Positions 18,235-26,320 of a stretch of 64,000 bases of DNA are shown here, in pieces. The translations under genes were made by a program, and so were the position numbers. How positions within the stretch are numbered: position 1 is the stretch's first letter; each line of letters starts with the position of its first letter. The DNA lies in the NCBI GenBank assembly GCA_945952025.1, contig CAMFGW010000009.1, positions 23,813 through 87,812 on the forward strand, given 5' to 3'. This DNA comes from an uncultured Paracoccaceae bacterium. GTDB taxonomy: Bacteria > Pseudomonadota > Alphaproteobacteria > Rhodobacterales > Rhodobacteraceae. The notes beneath the pieces were generated by a model, which was not told the DNA's origin, did not search any database, and saw nothing but the letters and a program-made list of their open reading frames with translations.

Positions 18235-18249
18235 TGTCGAAAATCGACA
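18235..18249. promoter_or_regulatory. Palindromic operator candidate upstream of the one-carbon trio
   Basis: Perfect inverted repeat TGTCGA-AAA-TCGACA, ending 51 bases before the ATG at 18301. It is part of a larger element in which TCGAAAA (18237-18243) pairs with TTTTCGA further on. It lies in the divergent region between ppx/gppA and the trio, where a regulator of methionine/one-carbon genes would be expected. The identity of any regulator is unknown. Confidence 0.45.
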
Positions 18250-18300
18250 TCGCTTTTCGACCACAGATCGCTAGAACCCGGCTCGAGCAAAGGAATCGTC

Positions 18301-18597
18301 ATGGCGGAAGTCACCCTGGTCTACTGGCGCGACATCCCCGCCCAGGTCATCGTCGGCAAGGGCCGCCGGGGCGTGAAGCGGGCGCTGCCAGAGCGTTTCG
18401 AACAGGCCATCGACCGCTGCGCCATGAAGATCGGCGCGCGCGATACCGATGCTTACCTCGCCGAATGGCGCAAGGCCCCGCCCGTGACCATCGAGGGCGA
18501 GGATGAGGCCGTCGCGGATGCCGAGGCGTCGCGGATCGACGCTGAATACGACCAGGCCCGCCTCAAGGCGTTGATCGCCAACGAAGGCTGGGCCTGA
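18301..18597 (+). CDS. Virulence_fact-family small protein
   Basis: 98 residues starting MAEVTLVYWRDIPAQVIVGKGRRG, which I recognise as the small Virulence_fact (PF13769) family. Despite the name there is no established biochemical role. In Rhodobacterales these genes regularly precede a MetF-like and a pterin-binding methyltransferase gene, as here. The ATG at 18301 has an AAAGGA six bases upstream, so it is preferred over in-frame codons back to 18199. The spacing to the next gene is 21 bases. A helper role in corrinoid/folate methyl transfer is only an inference from position. Confidence 0.8.
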   Translation: MAEVTLVYWRDIPAQVIVGKGRRGVKRALPERFEQAIDRCAMKIGARDTDAYLAEWRKAPPVTIEGEDEAVADAEASRIDAEYDQARLKALIANEGWA

Positions 18598-18618
18598 CCC
18601 CCACACTCGGAGTGCCCC

Positions 18619-19539
18619 ATGGCCCTGTCGCTGTTTCGCAAGAAAGAAGCCGCCCCGCAAAGCGACCCGCGCGCGGTCGAGGCCTTCCTCAAGGGCTACT
18701 CGATCGAGGTGATGCCCCGCACGGCTGAGAAGGTCGAGGATTTCCGCGACCTCCTGCCCAAGGGCACCCGCGTCTACATCGCCCATATCGACGGCACGCC
18801 GATCGAGGACATGGTCGCGACCGCCAAGCGCATTGCCGGCGAAGGCTTCCCGGTCATGCCGCACATCCCGGCGCGCATCATCAAGGACCGCGCCACGCTG
18901 GCCGACTGGCTTGCGCGCTACAAGGGCGAGGCCGACGTGAAGCAGGCGCTGCTGCTGGGCGGCGGGGTCGCGACGCCGCATGGCGATTTCGACAATTCGA
19001 TGCAACTGATCGAAACCGGCCTGTTCGACGGGTTCGAGCGGCTGCACGTCGCCGGCCACCCGGAAGGCAACAAGGACATCGACCCCGACGGGTCGGACAG
19101 GAACGTGCTTCAGGCGCTGCGCTGGAAGCAGGCCTTCAGCGAGCGCACGGACGCCAGGATGGCGATGGCGACGCAATTCTGCTTCGAGGCCGGCCCGGTC
19201 ATCGCCTGGGTCAACCGGCTGACCGCCGAGGGGATCAAGCTGCCGGTCCATATCGGCGTGGCAGGCCCCGCGAAGCTGCAGACGCTCATCAAGTTCGCCA
19301 TCGCCTGCGGCGTCGGCCCCTCGCTCAAGGTGCTGCAAAAGCGCGCGCTGGACGTGACGAAGCTGTTGCTGCCTTACGAGCCGACCGAGTTTGTGGCAGA
19401 GTTGGCGGCGCACAAGGCCGCGAACCCCGATTTCGGGATCGAGGCTGTCCATTTCTTCCCGCTCGGCGGGATCAAGACCAACGCCACCTGGGCGATCGAC
19501 AATGGCGGAGCGTCCACCACGCCGGCCGCGAAAAGCTGA
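18619..19539 (+). CDS. Methylenetetrahydrofolate reductase-like protein
   Basis: 306 residues of the MetF-like TIM-barrel family: YSIEVMPRTAEKVEDF near the start carries the catalytic-region Glu. RVYIAHIDGTP, MPHIPARIIKD, ALLLGGG, HVAGHPEGN, TQFCFEAGPVIAWVNRL and PVHIGVAGP follow in family order. It would interconvert methylene- and methyl-tetrahydrofolate with FAD, supplying methyl groups for methionine synthesis or receiving them from demethylation. It sits in a tight three-gene unit with a pterin-binding methyltransferase. The sequence diverges from classic E. coli MetF, so a specialised one-carbon role is possible. Confidence 0.85.
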   Translation: MALSLFRKKEAAPQSDPRAVEAFLKGYSIEVMPRTAEKVEDFRDLLPKGTRVYIAHIDGTPIEDMVATAKRIAGEGFPVMPHIPARIIKDRATLADWLARYKGEADVKQALLLGGGVATPHGDFDNSMQLIETGLFDGFERLHVAGHPEGNKDIDPDGSDRNVLQALRWKQAFSERTDARMAMATQFCFEAGPVIAWVNRLTAEGIKLPVHIGVAGPAKLQTLIKFAIACGVGPSLKVLQKRALDVTKLLLPYEPTEFVAELAAHKAANPDFGIEAVHFFPLGGIKTNATWAIDNGGASTTPAAKS

Positions 19540-19554
19540 GAAACAAGGTAAGAC

Positions 19555-20514
19555 ATGACCCGCACCGTCCTCGAATCGCAAACGAAAACCGTCGTCATCG
19601 GCTTTGACGAGCCCTTCTGCGTCATCGGCGAACGCATCAACCCCACCGGCCGCAAGAAGCTTGCCGCCGAGCTTGAGGCCGGCAACTTCTCGACCGTCGA
19701 GAAGGACGCGCTGGAACAGGTCGCCTGCGGCGCCATGGTGCTCGATGTGAATGCGGGGGTCGTTTACAACTCGAACCCCAACCCGAACGAGACCGAACCG
19801 CCCTTGATGCGCAAGATGATCGAGCTGGTGCAGGGCCTGGTCGACGTGCCGCTGTGCATCGACTCGTCGGTCCCCGGCGCGCTCGAGGCCGGTCTGGCCG
19901 CCGCGAAGGGCCGCCCGCTTCTGAACTCGGTCACGGGCGAGGAAGACCGGATGGAGCTGGTGCTGCCGCTGGTGAAGAAATACAACGTGCCGGTCGTCGC
20001 CATCTCGAACGACGACACGGGGATTTCGGAAGACCCGAACGTCCGCTTCGAGGTTGCGCGCAAGATCGTCCAGCGCGCCGCCGACTTCGGCATTCCGGCC
20101 CATGACATCGTCGTCGACCCGCTGGTGATGCCGGTCGGCGCCATGGGCACCGCCGGGCAGCAGGTCTTCACCCTGGTCAAGCGCCTGCGCGAGGAACTGG
20201 GCTGCAACACGACCTGCGGCGCCTCGAACATCTCGTTCGGGTTGCCCCATCGCCACGGCATCAACGCCGCCTTCCTGCCGATGGCCATCGCCGCCGGCAT
20301 GACCAGCGCCATCATGAACCCGGTCCGCCAGGTCGAGATGGAGGCGATCCGCGCCGCGAACTTCCTGATGAACCACGACCCGAACGGCGGCGAGTGGATC
20401 CGCTTCTCGAAGGTGATCGAGGCGGTCGAGGGCGGCATGACCTTCGCCGAGGCCTCGGCCTCGCAGTCGCAGGCCTCGTCGGGCCGTCGTGGTGGCCGTC
20501 GCGCGCGGGCCTGA
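19555..20514 (+). CDS. Methyltetrahydrofolate:corrinoid methyltransferase (MetH pterin-domain-like)
   Basis: 319 residues matching a stand-alone pterin-binding domain: CVIGERINPTGRKKLA, ALEQVACGAMVLDVNAG, LCIDSSVPGALEAGL, LLNSVTGEED, PVVAISNDDTG, DIVVDPLVMPVG, TTCGASNISFGLP. The fold binds methyl-THF and passes the methyl group to a cobalamin protein. No homocysteine- or B12-binding domain is attached, fitting the split methionine synthases reported in Roseobacter-group bacteria; the other parts are not in this window. The C-terminal 20 residues are Ser/Gln/Arg-rich. The gene follows the MetF-like gene by 15 bases. Confidence 0.88.
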   Translation: MTRTVLESQTKTVVIGFDEPFCVIGERINPTGRKKLAAELEAGNFSTVEKDALEQVACGAMVLDVNAGVVYNSNPNPNETEPPLMRKMIELVQGLVDVPLCIDSSVPGALEAGLAAAKGRPLLNSVTGEEDRMELVLPLVKKYNVPVVAISNDDTGISEDPNVRFEVARKIVQRAADFGIPAHDIVVDPLVMPVGAMGTAGQQVFTLVKRLREELGCNTTCGASNISFGLPHRHGINAAFLPMAIAAGMTSAIMNPVRQVEMEAIRAANFLMNHDPNGGEWIRFSKVIEAVEGGMTFAEASASQSQASSGRRGGRRARA

Positions 20515-20537
20515 CGTTTTCTGTCGAGAAAGAATGG

Positions 20538-20565
20538 GGGCCGGTCCTTATGGGGCCGGCCCTTT
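20538..20565. terminator. Rho-independent-type terminator between convergent genes
   Basis: A 10-bp stem (GGGCCGGTCC pairing with GGGCCGGCCC, one G-T pair) around a five-base loop, followed by TTTCCTAT. It begins 24 bases after the stop of the methyltransferase gene and ends just before the stop of the convergent acyltransferase gene at 20567. Confidence 0.75.
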
Positions 20566-20566
20566 C

Positions 20567-21256
20567 CTATTCCGCGAGCCGCCGCAGCGCCGCGGCGCGG
20601 GCCGGCGGGATCGCGGCGATGTCGACCGCCGTGAAGAGGTGGAGCGTATCAAGCCCTGCGTCCGCGACGGCGTGGTCTGAGAGCCAGCCCCCCAGCGAAA
20701 GATAGAAGGCGAAGAGCGGCGCCGGGCGGCCGGGGCCCGCGGGCGGCAGGGGAATGGCGCCGGCGCGGGGGTGCGGCCTGAGGGCGGCCGGTCCTACATG
20801 TGCGGCAAGGGCTGCGAGCGTCACCCTGTGGCGGGCGGGGTCGGCGCCCGGAAGGGATGCGCAGCCGAAAAGCCAGCGCACGCGGTCTGCGAGGGTGATC
20901 CGGGCCAGCGCGGCGAAGAGCGCCCGCGCTGCCTCGGCCCCGGGCGGGCCCGGCGGCAGGGTCAGGCGGCCGATTTCCAGAAGGGGCCCGGCTTCGCCTG
21001 CGAACGGCGCGAGGTCGTAGAATTGGGCGCTGTAGCTGCCTTGCGCGACCGCCCTGCCGTCGGGCCAGGCGCGCAGCCTCAGCGTCGCGACCGGCTCGTC
21101 GGGCGGCTCGCCAGCCCTCTCAACGATCAGGTGCCGCGCGCCCAGGTCCCAGGGGTCCTCGTCACGCTCAAGGCCGAAGGCCCGAGCGCGCAGGGCGCGA
21201 AGGCGCGCCAGATCGTCCGGCCCCGACGCGAGCCGGACGGTCAGGCCCCCGCTCAA
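20567..21256 (-). CDS. OlsB/GlsB-like N-acyltransferase (GNAT, Acetyltransf_5)
   Basis: 229 residues. The pattern LLEIGRLTLPPG, then WLFGCASLPGADPARHR, resembles the acyl-ACP-dependent N-acyltransferases that start ornithine (OlsB) or glutamine (GlsB) lipid synthesis. An autoinducer-synthase-like N-terminal half with ARAFGLERDEDPWD supports this. The second acyltransferase (OlsA) that usually partners OlsB is not beside it, so the product lipid is open. The start overlaps the bamE stop by four bases. The C-terminal end (FTAVDIAAIPPARAAALRRLAE) is typical of proteobacterial members. Confidence 0.7.
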   Translation of the reverse strand: MSGGLTVRLASGPDDLARLRALRARAFGLERDEDPWDLGARHLIVERAGEPPDEPVATLRLRAWPDGRAVAQGSYSAQFYDLAPFAGEAGPLLEIGRLTLPPGPPGAEAARALFAALARITLADRVRWLFGCASLPGADPARHRVTLAALAAHVGPAALRPHPRAGAIPLPPAGPGRPAPLFAFYLSLGGWLSDHAVADAGLDTLHLFTAVDIAAIPPARAAALRRLAE

Positions 21257-21714
21257 TTGCGGTTGAGGAGGTCCGCGGCGTTGAACCGGCCAAGGTTGCC
21301 CAGAAGCTGGGCCAGAAGGCCCGTCGTCTTGACGCCCGTCGTCGTCACGCGACGGTTGAGCGCGATGACTTGGCCTTCCTTCAGGCCGAACCGTTCGACG
21401 TTCGACACCTTGCCCGCTTCATCGAAGCTGACGGCCACGACCTGCCGGTCGATTTCCTGCGGCGCCATCGGACCGACCTGCTTGAAGCGGCTGCCGACGT
21501 AATACCAACTTGACCCGGCCATGACGCCGATCGCCGCCGGCCGGCCAAGCATCAGCCCCACATCCTCGGTCGTGGACTGGCCGACCGTGATCTTCGCCAG
21601 ATCGCGGTCATCGGGCACATAGCCATGCCGCGTATAGATCGGCGCGCAAGCCGCCAGAGCGACCGCCAGCAGCACTCCAACCGCCGCCGTCCGAACCCGT
21701 GCCGTCAGACCCAC
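21253..21714 (-). CDS. bamE: Outer-membrane assembly lipoprotein BamE (SmpA/OmlA)
   Basis: 153 residues with a signal peptide ending in a lipobox (LAAC, Cys near residue 23), so the mature protein is a small lipoprotein. The BamE fold follows: KITVGQSTTEDVGLMLGRPA, then WYYVGSRF and VVAVSFDEAGKVSNVERFG. BamE is an accessory subunit of the BAM complex that inserts beta-barrel proteins into the outer membrane. The tail after about residue 115 is specific to alphaproteobacterial forms. It diverges from the yceD gene at 21850 across a 135-base promoter region. Confidence 0.92.
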   Translation of the reverse strand: MGLTARVRTAAVGVLLAVALAACAPIYTRHGYVPDDRDLAKITVGQSTTEDVGLMLGRPAAIGVMAGSSWYYVGSRFKQVGPMAPQEIDRQVVAVSFDEAGKVSNVERFGLKEGQVIALNRRVTTTGVKTTGLLAQLLGNLGRFNAADLLNRN

Positions 21715-21849
21715 CTTGCCCTCGCGCCGTTGCCTTGCTTGCCTTCGCGGGCGAAGCCTTTTATCCCGATTACATCAGGTGAGGCGGGTCCGACAAGGAC
21801 GTAAACCGCAAGAGCCCGCCCATTCCCGCCGCCAAAGGACCGCCAGCGG

Positions 21850-22413
21850 ATGCCGCCCCACGACGCCCAGCCCTACAGCCATCCGTTCCGCCGTGCCACG
21901 CTCGCCGCAAGGAAGCCCACGCGCTTCGACCTGCGCCCCGATGAGGACCAGCGCGCGGCGATCGCTGCGGACCTGGGGCTGATCGCACTCCGCTCGGTTG
22001 CGCTGACCGGCGAACTTCGGCCGACGGGGCGGCAGGACTATGTGCTCGAGGCGCAGCTTCGGGCCGCGGCGGTGCAGGCCTGCGTCGTGACCAACGATCC
22101 GGTGACGACCCGGATCGACGAGCCGGTCCTGCGCCGCTACCTGGCGGGCTGGCAGGCGCCCGAGGGGCTCGAGGTCGAGATGCCCGAGGATGACAGCGCC
22201 GAGCCCCTGACCGACGTGATCGACGCGGGCGCCGTCCTGGTCGAGGCGCTGGCGCTGGCCCTGCCGCCCTGGCCCCGGAGCGATGGCGCGACCGGCCCCG
22301 ACGAGGCGATCACCGCAGCCCCGCCCGGCGCCGAGCCGCTTGGCGACGAGCGGCCGAAGCCCTTTGCGGGGCTTGCCGACCTTCTGAAGGGACGTGGGCC
22401 CGAGGGGGCCTGA
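21850..22413 (+). CDS. yceD: YceD-like DUF177 protein
   Basis: 187 residues of the DUF177 family, which is almost always encoded directly before rpmF. Visible features are a strand-rich centre (VALTGELRPTGRQDYVLEAQLRA), ACVVTNDPVTTRIDEPV in place of the usual Cys-containing segment, and a conserved ending DVIDAGAVLVEALALALPPW. The family is implicated in 23S rRNA accumulation and large-subunit assembly in other organisms. The gap to rpmF is 172 bases, long enough for a second promoter. The last 45 residues are Pro/Gly-rich. Confidence 0.85.
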   Translation: MPPHDAQPYSHPFRRATLAARKPTRFDLRPDEDQRAAIAADLGLIALRSVALTGELRPTGRQDYVLEAQLRAAAVQACVVTNDPVTTRIDEPVLRRYLAGWQAPEGLEVEMPEDDSAEPLTDVIDAGAVLVEALALALPPWPRSDGATGPDEAITAAPPGAEPLGDERPKPFAGLADLLKGRGPEGA

Positions 22414-22585
22414 AACGGCCCGCGCAAAGCCAGAAAGCACTTGCGTCCGCGCGGAATCGCAGTATGTTCCCGGCCTTGCTTCTATGCGGGGTTCCCGACC
22501 CGGTATGGAGGGCCCAAGCGCCCATCCGACCAGGAGAAACCCCCGAAAACCGGGCCTTTGGCCCCCAAGAGCCCGAGGTTGAGAC

Positions 22586-22792
22586 ATGGCCGTCCCCCAG
22601 AACCGCACCACGCGGTCCCGCCGCAACATGCGCCGCGCCCACGATGCGCTGGTTGCCGCTAACCCGAACGAATGCCCGAACTGCGGCGAGCTGAAGCGTC
22701 CGCACCATGTCTGCGGCGCCTGCGGTCACTATGACGGGCGCGAAATCGTCGCCCAGACGGCAGAGACCGACCTGGACGACGCCGCGGCCTGA
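22586..22792 (+). CDS. rpmF: 50S ribosomal protein L32
   Basis: 68 residues starting [20 protein letters not shown], the family signature. A zinc-ribbon-like set of four cysteines follows: [18 protein letters not shown]. It is a structural protein of the large ribosomal subunit. The order yceD-rpmF-plsX-fabH is a classic bacterial cluster linking translation and phospholipid synthesis. The acidic C-terminal extension (ETDLDDAAA) is usual in alphaproteobacteria. The plsX start follows 22 bases after the stop. Confidence 0.98.
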   Translation: MAVPQNRTTRSRRNMRRAHDALVAANPNECPNCGELKRPHHVCGACGHYDGREIVAQTAETDLDDAAA

Positions 22793-22814
22793 GCGGCTCG
22801 GGGGGGCCCGTCGC

Positions 22815-24029
22815 ATGTCGCCTGACCAGACTGGTGACCAGACTGGCCGTGCTGCTGCCGACTCGGCAGCCCAAGGATCCGATTCCCCTGCCCTGATCTC
22901 GACCTCGACCCCGACTGCGCCCCGACCGGCGCGACCGGGGTCGATCGTCATTTCCGTCGATGCGATGGGCGGCGACCGTGGCCCCGCCGCCGTCGTCGCG
23001 GGCATGGCCGAAGCCCTGTCCCGCCTGCCCGATCTGGCCTTCCTGCTGCATGGCCGCCCGGCCGATCTTGAGCCCTTGCTGGCCAAGCGCCCCGAGCTGG
23101 CCGCCGTCACCACCCTTTTCCCCGCGACCGACGTCGTCACCATGGAGGACAAGCCGAGCCAGGTGATGCGGCACGGCCAGGCGACCTCGATGTGGTCGGC
23201 GATCGACGCGGTGAAAGAGGGGCATGCGGGTGCCGCGGTGTCCTGCGGCAATACCGGCGCGCTGATGGCCGTGTCGATGCTGCGCCTGCGCAAGCTTCCC
23301 GGCATCAACCGGCCCGCTATCGCCTGCCTCTGGCCGAACCGGGGGCCGCAGGGCTTTGCGGTGATGCTGGACGTCGGCGCCGACGTGAAGGCCGAAGCGC
23401 CGGACCTGCTGGCCTATGCGCTGATGGGTGCCTCTTACGCGCGCAACGGCCTTGGGCTGAAGCGGCCGCGCGTCGGGCTGCTGAACGTGGGGTCCGAGGA
23501 TCACAAGGGCCGGGCCGAGGTGCGCGAGGCGCAGGACCTGCTGGTGGCCGCGACCGAAAGCGGCGGCTTTGACTATGTTGGCTTTGTCGAGGGCAGCGAC
23601 CTGCCGTCGGGCCGGGTCGACGTGGTGGTGACGGACGGCTTCACCGGCAATATCGCGCTGAAGACCGGCGAGGGCACGGCGAAGTTCGTGGGCGAGATGT
23701 TGTCCGAAACCTTCCGCTCGACGCTCCTGTCGAAGCTCGGCGCCCTGCTGGCCATGGGGGCGCTCGGGCGGCTCAGGAAACGGATCGACCCCCGGCGGGT
23801 CAATGGCGGCGTGTTCCTGGGGCTGAACGGCACGGTGGTGAAGTCGCACGGATCGGCCGACGCGACCGGGGTTGCGGCCGCGATCGAGCTTGCGCGTCGG
23901 CTGGCCGCCACCGACTTCACCGCACGGCTGAAGGCACGGGTTGCCTCTGCCGGGGTCGCGGGGCAGGATGCCGCCGAGGCGGCCGGGGCCAATCCTGTCG
24001 CCGATATCAAGGACGGAAGACCAGAATGA
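22815..24029 (+). CDS. plsX: Phosphate acyltransferase PlsX
   Basis: 404 residues. It converts acyl-ACP to acyl-phosphate, the donor for PlsY in phosphatidic acid synthesis, as a peripheral membrane enzyme. Core motifs: ISVDAMGGDRGP, SAIDAVKEGHAGAAVSCGNTGALM, LDVGADVKAEAPDLLAYALMG, VGLLNVGSEDHKG and VTDGFTGNIALKTGEG. The conserved protein begins about 45 residues after the ATG at 22815, and no closer ATG/GTG/TTG start is apparent. The product thus carries an unusual Ser/Thr/Pro/Asp-rich N-terminal extension, partly encoded by a 12-base tandem duplication near 22822-22847. The stop overlaps the fabH start by four bases. Confidence 0.94.
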   Translation: MSPDQTGDQTGRAAADSAAQGSDSPALISTSTPTAPRPARPGSIVISVDAMGGDRGPAAVVAGMAEALSRLPDLAFLLHGRPADLEPLLAKRPELAAVTTLFPATDVVTMEDKPSQVMRHGQATSMWSAIDAVKEGHAGAAVSCGNTGALMAVSMLRLRKLPGINRPAIACLWPNRGPQGFAVMLDVGADVKAEAPDLLAYALMGASYARNGLGLKRPRVGLLNVGSEDHKGRAEVREAQDLLVAATESGGFDYVGFVEGSDLPSGRVDVVVTDGFTGNIALKTGEGTAKFVGEMLSETFRSTLLSKLGALLAMGALGRLRKRIDPRRVNGGVFLGLNGTVVKSHGSADATGVAAAIELARRLAATDFTARLKARVASAGVAGQDAAEAAGANPVADIKDGRPE

Positions 24030-25000
24030 CCCTGCGGGCTGTCGTGAGGGGCGTGGGGCACTACCTGCCCGCCCGCATCGTTCCGAACGCCGAGTTCGAA
24101 GGCAAGCTCGAGACGAGCGACGAATGGATTCGCGCCCGGACCGGCATCGTGCAGCGCCATTTCGCGGCCGAGGGCGAAACCACGTCCGATCTTGGTGCCG
24201 CTGCCGCGCGGGCGGCACTGGCCGATGCGGGGCTTCAGCCCACCGACATCGACGCGATCATCGTCGCCACCTCGACCCCCGACCTGACCTTTCCGTCGGT
24301 CGCCACCATGATCCAGGCCAAGATCGGCCTTCGGACCGGATTTGCCTTCGATGTGCAGGCGGTTTGCGCGGGCTTCGTCTTCGCGCTCGCCAACGCCAAT
24401 GCGCTGATCCTGTCGGGCCAGGCCAGGCGCATCCTGGTGATCGGCGCCGAGACCTTCAGCCGAATCCTCGACTTCGAGGACCGCTCGACTTGCGTCCTGT
24501 TCGGTGACGGCGCGGGGGCGCTGATTCTCGAAGCGGCCGAGGGCACGGGCGCCGCGAGCGACCGGGGGATCCTGGCGACCGATCTCAACTCCGACGGCAA
24601 CTACCGCGACCTGCTCTATGTCGACGGCGGCGTATCCTCGACCGGCAGCTCGGGCTTCCTGAGGATGCAGGGCAACCAGGTGTTCCGCCATGCCGTTGAA
24701 AAGCTGGCCGAAACCGCACATTCGGCGCTTGGCCGCATCGGGTTGACGGGCGACGACGTGGACTGGATCGTGCCGCACCAGGCCAATATCCGCATCATCG
24801 AGGGCACCGCGAAACGGATGCATGTGCCGATGGAGCGCGTGGTCGTGACCGTGCAGGACCATGGCAACACCTCTGCTGCGTCGATCCCTCTGGCGCTCTC
24901 GGTCGGGCGCGAACGGGGCCAGATCAAGCGCGGGGACCTGATCGTGACCGAGGCGATCGGCGGCGGCCTCGCCTGGGGTTCGGTCGTCCTGCGCTGGTAG
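24026..25000 (+). CDS. fabH: 3-oxoacyl-[ACP] synthase III (FabH)
   Basis: 324 residues. It condenses acetyl-CoA with malonyl-ACP to start fatty acid synthesis. The catalytic triad is visible: Cys114 in VQAVCAGF, His251 in IVPHQANIRI and Asn281 in HGNTSAASIP. The N-terminal SDEWIRARTGI and C-terminal EAIGGGLAWGSVVLRW are family hallmarks. It overlaps plsX by four bases (ATGA), so the two are coupled. About 130 bases separate it from ihfA; this gap contains TTGATA and TTGACT hexamers near 25057-25070 that could serve as -35 elements for ihfA. Confidence 0.96.
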   Translation: MTLRAVVRGVGHYLPARIVPNAEFEGKLETSDEWIRARTGIVQRHFAAEGETTSDLGAAAARAALADAGLQPTDIDAIIVATSTPDLTFPSVATMIQAKIGLRTGFAFDVQAVCAGFVFALANANALILSGQARRILVIGAETFSRILDFEDRSTCVLFGDGAGALILEAAEGTGAASDRGILATDLNSDGNYRDLLYVDGGVSSTGSSGFLRMQGNQVFRHAVEKLAETAHSALGRIGLTGDDVDWIVPHQANIRIIEGTAKRMHVPMERVVVTVQDHGNTSAASIPLALSVGRERGQIKRGDLIVTEAIGGGLAWGSVVLRW

Positions 25001-25130
25001 GTCCGCCGGCCAGTTGGCAGCCCTTCGGGCGACCCGCGAAAGGCCCTTTCCAAGCCGTTGATATTGACTCGGAAATTCATTGCCCCCATCCTTCGCCGCA
25101 AAGCCGGAGGACCGGCCCCAGGGGGACCCG

Positions 25131-25433
25131 ATGAGCGACAAGACCTTGACCCGCATGGACCTGAGCGAAGCGGTCTATAACGCCGTCGGCCTGTCGCGGA
25201 ACGAATCCGCGCAGCTGGTCGAGACGGTGCTGCAGCACATGTCCGATGCGCTCGCGTCGGGCGAATCGGTGAAAATTTCCTCGTTCGGCACCTTCTCGGT
25301 CCGGTCGAAGTCGGCGCGCGTCGGGCGCAACCCCAAGACCGGCGACGAAGTGCCGATCCATCCGCGCAAGGTCCTGACCTTCCGGCCGTCGCACCTGATG
25401 AAGGACCGCGTGGCCGCCGGAAACCGGGGCTAG
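25131..25433 (+). CDS. ihfA: Integration host factor subunit alpha
   Basis: 100 residues of the HU/IHF family: [22 protein letters not shown], then [25 protein letters not shown], where the RNPKTG turn and the following proline intercalate into the DNA minor groove. IHF-alpha pairs with IHF-beta (not in the window) to bend DNA at promoters and recombination sites. The ATG at 25131 follows a GGGGGAC stretch; codons upstream to 25080 are not conserved. The next gene, a MerR-type regulator, starts five bases later, a pairing also seen in other alphaproteobacteria. Confidence 0.96.
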   Translation: MSDKTLTRMDLSEAVYNAVGLSRNESAQLVETVLQHMSDALASGESVKISSFGTFSVRSKSARVGRNPKTGDEVPIHPRKVLTFRPSHLMKDRVAAGNRG

Positions 25434-25438
25434 GCCCG

Positions 25439-26053
25439 ATGACCAAGTCGACCGAGGCTTTCCGCACCATCAGCGAAGTGGCCGAGGTTCTGGATACGCC
25501 GGCCCATGTGCTGCGTTTCTGGGAAAGCCGCTTTCCGCAGGTGAAGCCCGTGAAGCGGGCCGGGGGGCGGCGCTATTACCGGCCGGGCGACGTGGCGCTG
25601 CTGGCCGGGATCCGCAAGCTACTGCACGAGGACGGGCTGACGATCCGCGGCGTCCAGAAGATGCTGCGCGAGCGCGGCGTGCGGCATGTGGCGGAAGGCT
25701 ACGGGCTCGACAGTGGACTCGACGGCGCGGGCTGGGACGCGGCGGGGGCGCTGCCGCCGACGCAGGCCGACCTGCCCCAGGAAGAGATCGACGTGACCGA
25801 CATGATCGTCATCGACGCCACCTCGCGCGAGGCCGAGGCGCCGGGCGCGCGGGCGCGGGCGGCGATCGGGCGCAAGCCGGTGGCGCCGGACCCGGTGCGC
25901 GCTTCGGGTGACGCCGCCCCGGCGGCGAGCCTCGTACGGGCGCTGTCGGCAGGCCGTGCGGCCCAGAATCGCGCGGCGTTGGCCGACATCTACCGCCGGC
26001 TGCAGGCGCTTCACGATGCACGCTGGGCCGCCGGGCAACGGCCGCAGCCCTGA
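25439..26053 (+). CDS. MerR-family transcriptional regulator
   Basis: 204 residues. The first 75 form a MerR winged helix: [52 protein letters not shown] and [13 protein letters not shown] shared Ala/Pro-rich linker follows, then a short C-terminal helix ([22 protein letters not shown]) that may dimerise. No cysteine cluster for metal sensing is present. It is the MerR homologue routinely encoded after ihfA in alphaproteobacteria; its target and ligand are not known to me. It is followed by tRNA-Pro. Confidence 0.9.
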   Translation: MTKSTEAFRTISEVAEVLDTPAHVLRFWESRFPQVKPVKRAGGRRYYRPGDVALLAGIRKLLHEDGLTIRGVQKMLRERGVRHVAEGYGLDSGLDGAGWDAAGALPPTQADLPQEEIDVTDMIVIDATSREAEAPGARARAAIGRKPVAPDPVRASGDAAPAASLVRALSAGRAAQNRAALADIYRRLQALHDARWAAGQRPQP

Positions 26054-26160
26054 GGCCCCTCAGCGGCCCAGGGTGAGGCCCAGGGCGGCCCGAAGCGCCG
26101 GTTCGCAGGGTCGTTTTGCCGCTTGCCCCCGCGCCCCTTCTCAGCCTATAGACCCCCTGT

Positions 26161-26238
26161 CGGGCCGTGGCGCAGCCTGGTTAGCGCGTCCGTCTGGGGG
26201 GCGGAAGGTCGCGAGTTCGAATCTCGCCGGCCCGACCA
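26161..26238 (+). tRNA. tRNA-Pro (anticodon GGG), CCA encoded
   Basis: Full cloverleaf by eye: acceptor stem 26161-26167 / 26228-26234 (CGGGCCG with CGGCCCG, seven pairs) and a D-arm containing AGCCTGGTTAG. The anticodon stem-loop is TCCGT-CTGGGGG-GCGGA, giving anticodon GGG after C-T. The T-arm is GCGAG-TTCGAAT-CTCGC. Discriminator A is followed by an encoded CCA (26236-26238). It reads CCC/CCU proline codons. Confidence 0.97.
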
Positions 26239-26244
26239 TCTGAC

Positions 26245-26280
26245 CAAGGCCCGTTCCCGCAGCCGCGGGGGCGGGCCTTG
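26245..26280 (+). terminator. Hairpin after tRNA-Pro
   Basis: A 9-bp outer stem (CAAGGCCCG / CGGGCCTTG) encloses a second 5-bp stem (CCCGC / GCGGG) starting seven bases after the tRNA CCA end. The position suggests termination or 3' processing of the tRNA transcript before dcd. There is no T-run after it. Confidence 0.6.
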
Positions 26281-26320
26281 ATCTGTCCGGGGCCCGCGCG
26301 GTCCCTGCAAGGGGGGCGAC

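Noticed and set aside
18100..18300. SAM-type riboswitch before the one-carbon trio
   Set aside because: I could not find the conserved core or pseudoknot pattern of SAM-I or SAM-II; the palindrome fits a protein-binding site better.
18271..20376. 701-codon minus-strand frame opposite the one-carbon trio
   Set aside because: All three plus-strand genes have family motifs and proper spacing; the antisense frame has none.
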